Positions 1 to 14,189 are shown, counted from the first letter of the stretch. The stretch: DNA of 64,000 nucleotides from Cloeon dipterum (GCF_949628265.1 NC_088787.1:37250844-37314843), one strand, 5' to 3'. Notes: generated by a model from the sequence alone, not told the origin. Translations and numbers: made by a program.

Positions 1-3000
1 TCAGTTTTAAGAAAGGGAATCGATAGTTTTGATCTGTGATTCTTGGAATTCGATTAATCTTCGAAAGAGTATTTGGTCCAATGTATGGAAATCGATAGTT
101 TTGGTCAATCATTCTTGGACTTCCATCAATTTTCGAAAGATTGGTCTGTTCTAATAACGGGAATCGATAATTTTGGTCAAACATTCTTAGAATTCTATCA
201 ATCTTCAAAAGATTGTTTGGTTATAATCATGGGAACGAAAGTTTTGGTCAAACATTCTTGGAATTTCATCAATCTTCGGAAGATAAATCGATCCTAAGAA
301 AGGGATTCGATAGTTTTGGTCAAATATTCTTGGTATTCCATCAATCTTCTAAGGTTTGGTCGGTTCTAATAACGGGAATCGACAGTTTTGGTCAATCATT
401 CTTGGACTTCCATCAATTTTCGAAAGATTGGTCTGTTCTATTAACGGGAATCGATAGTTTTGGTCAATCAATTTTAGAATTCCATCAATCTTAGAAATAT
501 TATTCGGTCGTATGAATGGAAGTCGATAACTTTTGTTAAAAATTCTCGGAATTCTATCAATCTTCGAAAGATTATTCAGAACTATAAGAGGAAATCGATA
601 GTTTTGGTCATACATTCTTGGTTTTCCATCAATCTTCAAAAGATTATTCGGTCCTATGTATGGAAATCGATAGTTTTGGTCAAACATTCTTGGAATTTCA
701 TCAATCTTCAAAACATTGGTCAGTTTTAAGAAAGGGAATCGATAGTTTTGATCTGTAATTCTTGGAATTCGATCAATCTTCGAAAGATTATTCGGTCCTA
801 TGTATGGAAATCGATAGTTTTGGTCAAACATTCTTGGAATTCCATCAATCTTTGAAAGATTTTTCGCTCGTATGAAAGAAAATCGTTAGATTTGGTCAAA
901 CATTCCTGGTATTCCATCAATCTTCTAAGGTTCGGTCGGTTATAATAACGAGAATCGATAGTTTTGGTCAATCATTCTTGGACATCCATCAATTTTCGAA
1001 AGATTGGTCTGTTCTAATAACGGGAATCGATAGTTTTGGTCAAACATTCTTAGAATTCCATCAATCTTCGTAATATTATTCAGTCGTATGAAAGGAAATC
1101 GATAACTTTGGTTAAACATTCTCGGAATTCTATCAATCTTCAAAAGATTGTTTGGTTATAATCATGGGAACGAAAGTTTTGGTCAAACATTCTTGGAATT
1201 TCATCAATCTTCAAAAGATTGGTCAGTTTTAAGAAATGGAATCGATAGTTTTGATCTGTAATTCTTAGAATTCGATCAATCTTCGAAAGATTATTCGGTC
1301 CTATGAATGGAAATCGATAGTTTTGGTCAAACATTCTTGGAATTCCATCAATGATTGAAAGATTTTTCGCTCGTATGAAAGAAAATCGGTAGATTTGGTC
1401 AAACATTCTTGGTATTCCATCAATCTTCGAAGGTTTGGTCGGTTCTAATAACGGGAATCGATAGTTTTGGTCAAACATTCTTAAAAGTCCATCAATCTTA
1501 GAAATATTATTCGGTCGTATAAATGGAAATCGATAACTTTGGTTAAACATTTTCGGAATTCTATCAATCTTCAAAAGATTATTCGGTCCTATTAAAGGAA
1601 ATCGATAGTTTTGGTCATACATTCTTGGTTTTCCATCAATCTTCAAAAGATTATTCGGTCCTATGTATGGAAATCGATAGTTTTGGTCAAACATTCTTGG
1701 AATTTCATCAATCTTCAAAACATTGGTCAGTTTTAAGAAAGGGAATCGATAGTTTTGATCTGTGATTCTTGGAATTCGATTAATCTTCGAAAGAGTATTT
1801 GGTCCAATGTATGGAAATCGATAGTTTTGGTCAATCATTCTTGGACTTCCATCAATTTTCGAAAGATTGGTCTGTTCTAATAACGGGAATCGATAATTTT
1901 GGTCAAACATTCTTAGAATTCCATCAATCTTCGAAAGATTATAAGGTCCTATGAATGGAAATCGATAGTTTTGGTCAAACATTCTTGGAATTCCATCAAT
2001 CATTGAAAGATTTTTCGCTCGTATGAAAGAAAATCGGTAGATTTGGTCAAACATTCTTGGTATTCCATCAATCTTCGAAGGTTTGGTCGGTTCTAATAAC
2101 GGGAATCGATAGTTTTGGTCAAACATTCTTAAAAGTCCATCAATCTTAGAAATATTATTCGGTCGTATAAATTGAAATCGATAACTTTGGTTAAACATTT
2201 TCGGAATTCAATCAATCTTTGAAAGATTATTCAGAACTATAAAAGAAAATTGATAGTTTTGGACATACATTCTTGGTATTCCATCAATCTTCGAAGGTTT
2301 GGTCGGTTCTAATAACGGGAATCGATAGTTTTGGTCAAACATTCTTAAAAGTCCATCAATCTTCGAAATATTATTTGGTCGTATGAATGGAAATCGATAA
2401 CTTTTGTTAAAAATTCTCGGAATTCTATCAATCTTCGAAAGATTATTCAGAACTATAAAAGGAAATCGATAGTTTTGGTCAAACATTCTTAAAATTCCAT
2501 CAATCTTCGGAAGATTAATCGATCCTAAGAAAGGTATTCGATAGTTTTGGTCAAATATTCTTGGTATTCCATCAATCTTCTAAGGTTTGGTCGGTTCTAA
2601 TAACGGGAATCGACAGTTTTGGTCAATCATTCTTGGACTTCCATCAATTTTAGAAAGATTATTCTGTTCTAATAACGGGAATCGATAGTTTTGGTCAAAC
2701 ATTCTTGGTATTCCATCAATCTTCTAAGGTTCGGTCGGTTATAATAACGGGAATCGATAGTTTTGGTCAAACATTCTTAGAATTCCATCAATCTTCGTAA
2801 TATTATTCAGTCGTATGAAAGGAAATCAATAACTTTGGTTAAACATTCTCGGAATTCTATCAATCTTCAAAAGATTGTTTGGTTATAATCATGGGAACGA
2901 AAGTTTTGGTCAAACATTCTTGGAATTTCATCAAACTTCAAATTTCTTCAAAATTCTATCAATCTTCGAAAGATTATTCAGAACTATGAAAGAAAATTGA

Positions 3001-6000
3001 TAGTTTTGGACATACATTCTTGGTATTCCATCAATCTTTGAAGGTTTGGTTGGTTCTAATAACGCGAATCGATAATTTTGGTCAAACATTCTTGAAATTT
3101 CATCAATTTTCGAAAGATTGGTCGATCCTAAGAAACGTATTCGATTGTTTTGGTAAAACATTCTTGGTATTCCATCAATCTTGTAAGGTTTGGTTTGTTC
3201 TAATAACGGGAATCGATAGTTTTGGTCAATCATTCTTTGACTTCCATCAATTTTCGAAAGATTGGTCTGTTCTATTAACGGGAATCGATAGTTTTGGTCA
3301 ATCAATTTTAGAATTCCATCAATCTTCGAAATATTATTCGGTCGTATGAATGGAAATCGATAACTTTTGTTAAACATTCTCGGAATTCTATCAATCTTCA
3401 AAAGATTGTTTGGTTATAATCATGGGAACGAAAGTTTTGGTCAAACATTCTCGGAATTCTATCAATCTTCGAAAGATTATTCAGAACTATAAAAGGAAAT
3501 CGATAGTTTTGGTCATACATTCTTGGTTTTCCATGAATCTTCAAAAGATTATTCGGTCCTATGTATGGAAATCGATAATTTTGGTCAAACATTCTTGGAA
3601 TTTCATCAATCTTAGAAATATTATTCGGTCGTATAAATGGAAATCGATAACTTTTCTTAAACATTTTCGGAATTCTATCAATCTTCAAAAGATTATTCGG
3701 TCCTATTAAAGGAAATCGATAGTTTTGGTCATAAATTCTTGGAATTTCATCAATCTTCAAAAGATTGGTCAGTTTTAAGAAAGGGAATCGATAGTTTTGA
3801 TCTGTAATTCTTGGAATTCGATCAATCTTCGAAAGATTATTCGGTCCTATGTATGGAAATCGATAGTTTTGGTCAAACATTCTTGGAATTCCATCAATCT
3901 TTGAAAGATTTTTCGCTCGTATGAAAGAAAATCGTTAGATTTGGTCAAACATTCCTGGTATTCCATCAATCTTCTAAGGTTCGGTCGGTCATAATAACTG
4001 GAATCGATAGTTTTGGTCAATCATTCTTGGACTTCCTTCAATTTTCGAAAGATTGGTCTGTTCTAATAACGGGAATCGATAGTTTTGGTCAAACATTCTT
4101 AGAATTCCATCAATCTTCGTAATATTATTTATTCTTATGAAAGGAAATCGATAACTTTTGTTAAACATTCTCGGAATTCTATCAATCTTCAAAAGATTGT
4201 TTGGTTATAATCATGGGAACGAAAGTTTTGGTCAAACATTCTTGGAATTTCTTCAATCTTCAAAAGATTGGTCAGTTTTAAGAAATGGAATCGATAGTTT
4301 TGATCTGTAATTCTTGGAATTCGATCAATCTTCGAAAGATTATTCGGTCCTATGAATGGAAATCGATAGTTTTGGTCAAACATTCTTGGAATTCCATCAA
4401 TCTTTGAAGGTTTGGTTGGTTCTAATAACGCGAATCGATAATTTTGGTCAAACATTCTTGGAATTTCATCAATTTTCGAAAGATTGGTCGATCCTAAGAA
4501 ACGTATTCGATTGTTTTGGTAAAACATTCTTGGTATTCCATCAATCTTGTAAGGTTTGGTTTGTTCTAATAACGGGAATCGATAGTTTTGGTCAATCATT
4601 CTTTGACTTCCATCAATTTTCGAAAGATTGGTCTGTTCTATTAACGGGAATCGATAGTTTTGGTCAATCAATTTTAGAATTCCATCAATCTTCGAAATAT
4701 TATTCGGTCGTATGAATGGAAATCGATAACTTTTGTTAAACATTCTCGGAATTCTATCAATCTTCAAAAGATTGTTTGGTTATAATCATGGGAACGAAAG
4801 TTTTGGTCAAACATTCTCGGAATTCTATCAATCTTCGAAAGATTATTCAGAACTATAAAAGGAAATCGATAGTTTTGGTCATACATTCTTGGTTTTCCAT
4901 CAATCTTCAAAAGATTATTCGGTCCTATGTATGGAAATCGATAATTTTGGTCAAACATTCTTGGAATTTCATCAATCTTAGAAATATTATTCGGTCGTAT
5001 AAATGGAAATCGATAACTTTGCTTAAACATTTTCGGAATTCTATCAATCTTCAAAAGATTATTCGGTCCTATTAAAGGAAATCGATAGTTTTGGTCATAC
5101 ATTCTTGGAATTTCATCAATCTTCAAAAGATTGGTCAGTTTTAAGAAAGGGAATCGATAGTTTTGATCTGTAATTCTTGGAATTCGATCAATCTTCGAAA
5201 GATTATTCGGTCCTATGTATGAAAATCGATAGTTTTGGTCAAACATTCTTGGAATTCCATCAATCTTTGAAAGATTTTTCGCTCGTATGAAAGAAAATCG
5301 TTAGATTTGGTCAAACACATTCCTGGTATTCCATCAATCTTCTAAGGTTCGGTCGGTCATAATAACTGGAATCGATAGTTTTGGTCAATCATTCTTGGAC
5401 TTCCTTCAATTTTCGAAAGATTGGTCTGTTCTAATAACGGGAATCGATAGTTTTGGTCAAACATTCTTAGGATTCCATCAATCTTCGTAATATTATTTAT
5501 TCTTATGAAAGGAAATCGATAACTTTTGTTAAACATTCTCGGAATTCTATCAATCTTCAAAAGATTGTTTGGTTATAATCATGGGATCGAAAGTTTTGGT
5601 CAAACATTCTTGGAATTTCTTCAATCTTCAAAAGATTGGTCAGTTTTAAGAAATGGAATCGATAGTTTTGATCTGTAATTCTTGGAATTCGATCAATCTT
5701 CGAAAGATTATTCGGTCCTATTAATGGAAATCGATAGTTTTGGTCAAACATTCTTGGAATTCCATCAATCATTGAAAGATTTTTCGCTCGTATGAAAGAA
5801 AATCGGTAGAAATGGTCAAACATTCTTGGTATTCCATCAATCTTCGAAGGTTTGGTCGGTTCTAATAACGGGAATCGATAGTTTTGGTCAAACATTCTTA
5901 AAAGTCCATCAATCTTAGAAATATTATTCGGTCGTATAAATTGAAATCGATAACTTTGGTTAAACATTTTCGGAATTCAATCAATCTTTGAAAGATTATT

Positions 6001-9000
6001 CAGAACTATAAAAGAAAATTGATAGTTTTGGACATACATTCTTGGTATTCCATCAATCTTCGAAGGTTTGGTCGGATCAAATAACGCGAATCGATATTTT
6101 TGGTCAAACGTTCTTGGAATTTCATCAATCTTCGAAAGATTGGTCGATCCTAAGAATCGTATTCGATAGTTTTGGACAAATATTCTTGGTATCCCATCAA
6201 ACTTGTAAGGTTTGGTTGGTTCTAATAACGGGAATCGATAGTTTTGTTTAATCATTCTTGGACTTCCATCAATTTTCGAAAGATTGGTCTGTTCTATTAA
6301 CGGGAATCGATAGTTTTGGTCAATCAATTTTAGAATTCCATCAATCTTCGAAATATTATTTGGTCGTATGAATGGAAATCGATAACTTTTGTTAAAAATT
6401 CTCGGAATTCTATCAATCTTCGAAAGATTATTCAGAACTATAAAAGGAAATCGATAGTTTTGGTCAAACATTCTTAAAAGTCCATCAATCTTCGGAAGAT
6501 TAATCGTTCCTAAGAAAGGGATTCGATAGTTTTGGTCAAATATTCTTGGTATTCCATCAATCTTCTAAGGTTTGGTCGGTTCTAATAACGGGAATCGACA
6601 GTTTTGGTCAATCATTCTTGGACTGCCATCAATTTTAGAAAGATTATTCTGTTCTAATAACGGGAATCGATAGTTTTGGTCAAACATTCTTGGTATTCCA
6701 TCAATCTTCTAAGGTTCGGTCGGTTATAAAAACGGGAATCGATAGTTTTGGTCAAACATTCTTAGAATTCCATCAATCTTCGTAATATTATTCAGTCGTA
6801 TGAAAGGAAATCGATAACTTTGGTTAAACATTCTCGGAATTCTATCAATCTTCAAAAGATTGTTTGGTTATAATCATGGGAACGAAAGTTTTGGTCAAAC
6901 ATTCTTGGAATTTCATCAATCTTCAAAAGATTGGTCAGTTTTCAGAAATGGAATCGATAGTTTTGATCAGTAATTCTTGGAATTCGATCAATCTTCGAAA
7001 GATTATTCGGTCATATGAATGGAAATCGATAGTTTTGGTCAAACATTCTTGGAATTCCATCAATCATTGAAAGATTTTTCGCTCGTATGAAAGAAAATCG
7101 GTAGATTTGGTCAAACATTCTTGGTATTCCATCAATCTTCGTAATATGATTCAGTCTTATGAAAGGAAATCGATAACTTTGGTTAAACATTCTTGGAATT
7201 TCATCAATCTTCAAAAGATTATTCGGTCCTATGAATGGAAATCGATAGTTTTGGTCAAACATTCTTAAAAGTCCATCAATCTTAGAAATATTATTCGGTC
7301 GTATAAATGGAAATCGATAACTTTGGTTAAACATTTTCGGAATTCTATCAATCTTCGAAAGATTATTCAGAACTATAAAAGAAAATTGATAGTTTTGGAC
7401 ATACATTCTTGGTATTCCATCAATCTTTGAAGGTTTGGTTGGTTCTAATAACGCGAATCGATAATTTTGGTCAAACATTCTTGGAATTTCATCAATTTTC
7501 GAAAGATTGGTCGATCCTAAGAAACGTATTCGATTGTTTTGGTAAGACATTCTTGGTATTCCATCAATCTTGTAAGGTTTGGTTTGTTCTAATAACGGGA
7601 ATCGATAGTTTTGGTCAATCATTCTTTGACTTCCATCAATTTTCGAAAGATTGGTCTGTTCTATTAACGGGAATCGATAGTTTTGGTCAATCAATTTTAG
7701 AATTCCATCAATCTTCGAAATATTATTCGGTCGTATGAATGGAAATCGATAACTTTTGTTAAACATTCTCGGAATTCTATCAATCTTCAAAAGATTGTTT
7801 GGTTATAATCATGGGAACGAAAGTTTTGGTCAAACATTCTCGGAATTCTATCAATCTTCGAAAGATTATTCAGAACTATAAAAGGAAATCGATAGATTTG
7901 GTCATACATTCTTGGTTTTCCATCAATCTTCAAAAGATTATTCGGTCCTATGTATGGAAATCGATAATTTTGGTCAAACATTCTTGGAATTTCATCAATC
8001 TTAGAAATATTATTCGGTCGTATAAATGGAAATCGATAACTTTGCTTAAACATTTTCGGAATTCTATCAATCTTCAAAAGATTATTCGGTCCTATTAAAG
8101 GAAATCGATAGTTTTGGTCATACATTCTTGGAATTTCATCAATCTTCAAAAGATTGGTCAGTTTTAAGAAAGGGAATCGATAGTTTTGATCTGTAATTCT
8201 TGGAATTCGATCAATCTTCGAAAGATTATTCGGTCCTATGTATGGAAATCGATAGTTTTGGTCAAACATTCTTGGAATTCCATTAATCTTTGAAAGATTT
8301 TTCGCTCGTATGAAAGAAAATCGTTAGATTTGGTCAAACATTCCTGGTATTCCATCAATCTTCTAAGGTTTGGTCGGTCATAATAACTGGAATCGATAGT
8401 TTTGGTCAATCATTCTTGGACTTCCTTCAATTTTCGAAAGATTGGTCTGTTCTAATAACGGGAATCGATAGTTTTGGTCAAACATTCTTAGAATTCCATC
8501 AATCTTCGTAATATTATTTATTCTTATGAAAGGAAATCGATAACTTTTGTTAAACATTCTCGGAATTCTATCAATCTTCAAAAGATTGTTTGGTTATAAT
8601 CATGGGAACGAAAGTTTTGGTCAAACATTCTTGGAATTTCTTCAATCTTCAAAAGATTGGTCAGTTTTAAGAAATGGAATCGATAGTTTTGATCTGTAAT
8701 TCTTGGAATTCGATCAATGTTCGAAAGATTATTCGGTCCTATGAATGGAAATCGATAGTTTTGGTCAAACATTCTTGGAATTCCATCAATCATTGAAAGA
8801 TTTTTCGCTCGTATGAAAGAAAATCGGTAGATTTGGTCAAACATTCTTGGTATTCCATCAATCTTCGAAGGTTTGGTCGGTTCTAATAACGCGAATCGAT
8901 AATTTTGGTCAAACGTTCTTGGAATTTCATCAATCTTCGAAAGATTGGTCGATCCTAAGAATCGTATTCGATAGTTTTGGACAAATATACTTGTTATCCC

Positions 9001-9364
9001 ATCAAACTTGTAAGGTTTGGTTGGTTCTAATAACGGGAATCGATAGTTTTGTTAAATCATTCTTGGACTTCCATCAATTTTCGAAAGATTGGTCTGTTCT
9101 ATTAACGGGAATCGATAGTTTTGGTCAATCAATTTTAGAATTCCATCAATCTTCGAAATATTATTTGGTCGTATGAATGGAAATCGATAACTTTTGTTAA
9201 AAATTCTCGGAATTCTATCAATCTTCGAAAGATTATTCAGAACTATAAAAGGAAATCGATAGTTTTGGTCAAACATTCTTAAAAGTCCATCAATCTTCGG
9301 AAGATTAATCGATCCTAAGAAAGGGATTCGATAGTTTTGGTCAAATATTCTTGGTATTCCATCA
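1..9364. repeat. 72-bp satellite array with higher-order repeats
   Basis: Tandem units of about 72 bp, each carrying the landmarks ATCGATAGTTTTGGTCAAAC and CCATCAATCTTCGAAAGATT. Adjacent units differ by 10-25 percent, but longer blocks recur almost unchanged: the block at 3398-4192 returns at 4764-5560 (offset 1366-1368, i.e. 19 units) and at 7787-8581 (offset about 3022, i.e. 42 units). This is higher-order repeat structure of the centromeric or pericentromeric kind. Because 72 is divisible by 3 and the unit is poor in stop codons, long spurious ORFs arise on both strands. I see no gene here. Confidence 0.95.
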
Positions 9365-9479
9365 CCCACCAAGAAATTGGACAAGTTTTGACGAGTCAGA
9401 CGGGACGGACCGGTGTGGACCAGTTTTGGACGGTCCAAATCTGGTGCTTAAACTCGTCCTCTTTGTCCTGTCCAATAAT

Positions 9480-10000
9480 GGATGAGTCGAGTCAAGACCA
9501 GTTTAGGACATTTGAAAATAATAATGGTTTAAATTAAATTAATTTTGAATTTGAGGGCGGCAAAGTGGTCCTTGTGAGAAGTAGTTTTATATACAACCAT
9601 CGAAAAGGTGGATATCCTTTTATTTAAAAGTGGTTTAAAACTCATCCAAGGATGAGTCGAGTCAAGTCAAGTCCAGTTTAGGACATGTCGACTGTGTCCG
9701 ATTAGAGACGAGTCAAGTCGAGACCGATTTCGGACATTTGAAAATAAGAATGATTTAAATTAAATTAATTTTGAATTTGAGGGCGTCAAAATGGTCCTTG
9801 TGATAAGAAGCTATAATTTCTACCATCAAAACGGTGAATTTCCTTTTATTTAAAAGTGGTTTCAAACCCATCCAAGGACGAGTCGAGTCAAGTCAAGTCC
9901 AGCTTAGGACATGTCGACTGTGTCCACTCAAAGACGAGTCATGTCGAGACTAGTTTCGGACACTTCAAAAATTTTGTTGTTTAGAATTTAAAATTTTGAT
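9480..10000. repeat. Subterminal tandem repeat of about 227 bp
   Basis: The block containing TTTGAAAATAATAATGG and TTTGAATTTGAGGGCG recurs about 227 bp later (9511 and 9738), and a decayed third copy begins near 9964. Each copy is preceded by GACGAGTCGAGTCAAGTC-like words and GGACATGTCGACTGTGTCC. Repeated subterminal words of this sort often bind transposase in DNA transposons; that role here is inference. Confidence 0.7.
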
Positions 10001-10348
10001 ATCTAAGAGTAAGATATTGGTCCTTTTAAGTTCAAAAACTAGGTTTGTCAATAAAAAAAGGAGATTTCCCATGTTTTCAAAGTGGTTCATAATTGGTGCA
10101 AGGAAAGGTCGAGTCGAGTCGAGTCCAGATTTTGACATCTTGAATTTAGCAACTTTAGAACGTGACAAGTGAAGAAATTTTTGGACAAAATAGTGTGATT
10201 TTATGGTTGCATCGCTAACTTTGAAATAAAGTGCAGAAAAAGCACCAAAAGAACGCTTTGGACGCGATCTCAGGTTGGGGTACCCTGAGAAAGGTTGTCA
10301 GGGTATTGCCCATGGAAGCCGAGCCAAGGACCTATCTGATGAGGGGTC

Positions 10349-11245
10349 GTGGTCGAGGATAGCACGAGCGGTGAAAATTTGCGGGGGAAAAACATTGTCG
10401 AACGCGATTTAATCGAAGAGCTGCTGCGAAGCCCTCACGGGTCCGTCGGGCCCAAAACTCTCGTCACCCAAGATAATTTTCGAAGGTGCACAACCTGCGC
10501 CGGGATTCATCCGCGGTTGGAAAAAAGCAGGCACGCGCGCCGAATTATAAATTTAAAGTAGCGTAAATTTCGTAAATTTCAGCCATTTTATATTAGATTT
10601 AATGAGAACGGAAAGAACGGAAATAGGATAGCTGCATGCAGCTGCATTATTTCCTCATTTTCGGAAATCCCGCCACCTCGCCAGAATAGTCGAAGCCGTG
10701 ATTCAAACTTTGAAACTTTTGAAAAACACGCGCACTATCGCACTAGCTGCAGCGAGCCAATGAGCGCGGTCCGGTCACTTCACTTGCGTGCTGCTGCTGC
10801 GCTGTAGACGTAGAGTTAGTCATTATCACTAGTCAGCCGAGCCGACCGGAGCATGCGGAGACGCCGGCAAACCGCGCGAGTGCTAAAGAAAAGCCGTTGG
10901 ATGTCGGCTCGTCAAATTTTGCCCATTTTCGGCCGAATTTTCGCCCTCGAGTCGACCAGCAAGAAGCCAAGGATGCAGAACAAGCTGTTTTATCCGCAAA
11001 TAACCCCAGGTAAGGACTTGCTATTTGTTTATTTTGTTCTCGCCGCTGGTTCAAAGTTAAAATGTCTGTTTCGCCGATTTGTTTCTTTTTAATTAATTAT
11101 TTGTCCCATTTTTCTTACAGACCCGTGCCCGCGGCTTGCGCGACAACAATGCAACTCGTGTTATATGCTGCTTAGCGGATGATGCTAACGCCCTGAATCT
11201 TGCGACCCCTGGCCCTGGCATTGTGATAATTATGTATTTTCTGGG
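10349..11245 (+). other. GC-rich segment with two exon-like blocks
   Basis: GC-rich sequence inside the TIR element, unlike the AT-rich flanks. An ORF from ATG 10853 runs into a strong donor (CCCCAG/GTAAGG, exon end 11009). A good acceptor (TTTCTTACAG, ending 11120) then opens a block ending at a second donor (CTGG/GTAAG, about 11245). In the frame carried from exon 1 the second block meets TGA, while another frame is open throughout, so the coding status is unclear. A 70-codon open stretch also lies at 10349-10561, and CCAATGAG near 10758 could belong to a promoter. I recognise no protein. It may be host-gene sequence captured by the transposon. Confidence 0.3.
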
Positions 11246-11259
11246 GTAAGATTTTATAT

Positions 11260-12292
11260 TTTTTCCTGTTTAGATACGCATATATTAACTTAATCATGTA
11301 GACAAAATAATGAATGACTTCCAAACGTAATTTCCTATATGCATGAATTTATGTACATATGTATCTACATATTTTAATGTAAATAATGCACAATATTTCG
11401 GCATTTATGTAATATTATCCGTTACATATATTATGACATGTGTGGGTATGACGTATCATACATACATACATATTTACATGCATGTTCACTTGCTTTTACA
11501 TAGTAATGTATGTATGATATGATACATACATAATCATGCATTCATTTTGTAGAGTATGTATCTATGTATACATATTTATTTGAGTAACACAACAGCGTGC
11601 ATTCATTATTATTATTACATGCAGATGCTATGTATTTTGTTTAATGATTTATTAATATGTTTTTTTTGCAATAATTATGTATCTTAAGATACTTCTTGTT
11701 TTGATTTCTTGTTTCTTATATAATATCCAATAACTACCAAAGTAATAACAACACAATTTAACACAACATAAAATGCACATACATAATACACCAAGTATTT
11801 AATGTTAATTGCTCTTCTAATTATTAACATAATTTTTAATTGATGCCAGAACGAACATGCGCTGTATCTATAATTTTTTTCTTCACGATTTACCAAGGAA
11901 AAACCGCATTACATGCATGTATGCGAATGTAAAGGATATGCATGCAGTAAATTCAATTGTTTTGGCTTGTGACATTATGTACATTATATGTACAATAATG
12001 CATTAGGCTTAAATAATAGAAAAAATTAATTCTTGATGTGTTGCTCAAATTTTCATGCATCATTTTAGCCTTGTGCACGATTATGTAATGTCACAGCCGA
12101 CAATCGAATTTACGGCATGCAATATTTTACATTCGTACACAAATACCATGCAATGTAATTTTTCCCTTATAAATTTCACAGATTACATCATACAGCACAT
12201 GTTTATTTTGGTGTCAATTCTGCTAATTGTGGGATAATCAATTAAAAATTAAATACTAAACTTGATGTATGTATTATTGCATGTGCATGCAT

Positions 12293-12361
<69 letters not shown>

Positions 12362-12960
12362 TATTGATGCTTAAATTGATTACATTATACACATGCGTAA
12401 TATAATATATACATATTACACACTTTGCTCTTTCAAGCCTGTCCGTAATTTAAGAAATCAAAACATGTACACTTATTAAAAAATAAATAATCATAAATCT
12501 TAACTATTCAAATATGCATATGATGCATAGTATGGTGTCCGCAAGGTAGCGAGACACTTTGTTTGTGGCGGCTGCTTTTAAAATAATTCGTAATTGGCCT
12601 ACATGATGTATAAAATTTTTGTATCTACCAATGCTCTTCCCTGAGATAAGGAAATACTCAAACGATTAATTTTAAAAGTTTTGCCGCCTTAATATAGTGG
12701 GAGAAAGCGATAAAATTTTGGATTTTATGTAGTAAGATGCTAGAATTACAGAAGTGACGCTCAATTTGCATGTTTTGCTGCTTGAAATTGATAAATTATT
12801 GTCTCTATTGATAGGTAAACTCTACTTCATGAGTAAATATGATCTCTAAGATAAAGCATTTCAATATATTTTTTAATTACAAATAAAATTGGAAAAATAG
12901 TACTATCAAGTCTTGTGAGACAGCTCTTTTAGGCGTCACTCCCTCTCCATCTAAGTGGAA
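11260..12960. other. AT-rich interior of the TIR element, no gene seen
   Basis: AT-rich sequence with many CATACATA/ATGCATG words. No ORF longer than about 70 codons and no domain is recognisable. Confidence 0.6.
12296..12357. repeat. (TA)n microsatellite
   Basis: An uninterrupted run of about 30 TA dinucleotides inside the TIR element. Confidence 0.97.
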
Positions 12961-13156
12961 AAGTCATGAATTTTGAATTTTGCGACATTTAATCGGTGTA
13001 CAAAAGAAACTTCTTTGATTATAAATGATATGAAGAACATTGCCACTCTATATATAGTAAAAATCATTTTACACGCCCACTTTTGTTATACATTAATGAA
13101 GTGTCTCCTTACCGCGTGGGCACCATGTGTAATAAATTCAATTTGTGTTTATTCAG

Positions 13157-13274
13157 GTCCGAAGGAGGTGACATGCAAGGAGTCCAACCCGCCAAACCCT
13201 CGCTCCCTAACCTGAACCACCCCCCGACCCCCGTCAAAGCTGCTTGCCAGGTGGCCGCGCCGCCAGCAGTCTAA
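13157..13274 (+). other. Possible terminal exon
   Basis: A pyrimidine-rich acceptor (GTTTATTCAG, ending 13156) is followed by a GC-rich, proline-rich open stretch ending in TAA at 13274. It could be the last exon of the unit whose first blocks lie at 10853-11245, with a long AT-rich intron between. No homology is recognised. This is inference from splice signals and base composition alone. Confidence 0.25.
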
Positions 13275-13926
13275 GGTCTAAGGTGTTCGCTCCTATGTAA
13301 AAGGTTCTCAAAGAAAAATTTCCTCCTGTTGTCAATATTATGTGTAAACGTTTTTATGAATTATTAAACTTAGCACCTTGAACCTAAAACTTAAATTGAT
13401 TTTCTCTCAAGCTAACCTCATTTTTAGTGTAGGTTTTAGGCCACATTTTCTGCAGGGAACTAAAACTTAGCGCGAAAAGGACATCTTGGACAAGTTTCTG
13501 AACAAGATTGAGACGAGACAAGAAAAACGTCCATGAGCCCTCTTTTTCCTGTCTCGTCTCAAACTTTTCTTGACTTGTAAAATAACGTCCTCGGTACGTC
13601 TTTTTTCCGTCTATTTAGGTCTAGCTGAAAACGAGCCCAATCGTGGGTCACTATTAGTCCCTATGGGCCACTAAAGGCATTTAGAAGGCCCAAAGAGGCT
13701 TAGGGGCCCAGCTGGGACGCGGGGGTGGAGCCGGGCCGCGCGGGCCGGGGTGGTCCGAAAATGTCCCTAACTGGTCGGACTCGTCTCGTCTCAAATTTGA
13801 CTCGTCCGCCACACATGACTCAGGGACGTACCAGGGTACGGTCAAAATCCTTCAGATGGTACGTCTCCAGGACCTTTGGACGAGACAGGTTTTGAACGAC
13901 CCAGAGACGTCTCATTTCTTGGTGGG

Positions 13927-14189
13927 CAATCTTCTAAGGTTTGGTCGGTTCTAATAACGGGAATCGACAGTTTTGGTCTATCATTCTTGGACTTCCATCA
14001 ATTTTCGAAAGATTGGTCTGTTCTAATAACGGGAATCGATAGTTTTGGTCAAACATTCTTGGTATTCCATCAATCTTCTAAGGTTCGGTCGGTTATAATA
14101 ACGGGAATCGATAGTTTTGGTCAAACATTCTTAGAATTCCATCAATCTTCGTAATATTATTCAGTCGTATGAAAGGAAATCGATAACTT
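13927..14189. repeat. 72-bp satellite, continuation
   Basis: About 3.6 further units, in register with the array that stops at 9364. This shows that the intervening 4.56 kb is an insertion. The array ends abruptly inside a unit at CGATAACTT, where the next element starts. Confidence 0.95.

Larger units (their letters stand above)
9365..13926. mobile_element. Non-autonomous TIR DNA transposon inserted in the satellite
   Basis: Begins CCCACCAAGAAAT and ends with the exact inverse complement ATTTCTTGGTGGG. It splits a satellite unit: the flanks read CCATCA on the left and CAATCTTC on the right where an intact unit reads CCATCAATCTTC, giving a 2-bp CA target duplication. Both subterminal regions are dense in GACGAGTC/GACTCGTC-type words in opposite orientation. 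No transposase ORF is visible, so the element should depend on a trans-acting enzyme. Superfamily is not assigned: TIRs starting CCC with a 2-bp duplication do not settle it. The interior holds GC-rich segments with splice-like sites. Confidence 0.75.

Noticed and set aside
1-9364. CRISPR-like array
   Set aside because: There is no repeat/spacer alternation; the whole 72-bp unit is repeated and diverges evenly.
349-9438. Many long ORFs encoding 24-residue repeats (MFDQNYRFP-type) as a repetitive secreted or silk-like protein
   Set aside because: The unit is 72 bp and open in several frames on both strands; the ORFs start and stop at random unit variants, with no signal peptide or splice logic. 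They are satellite artefacts.
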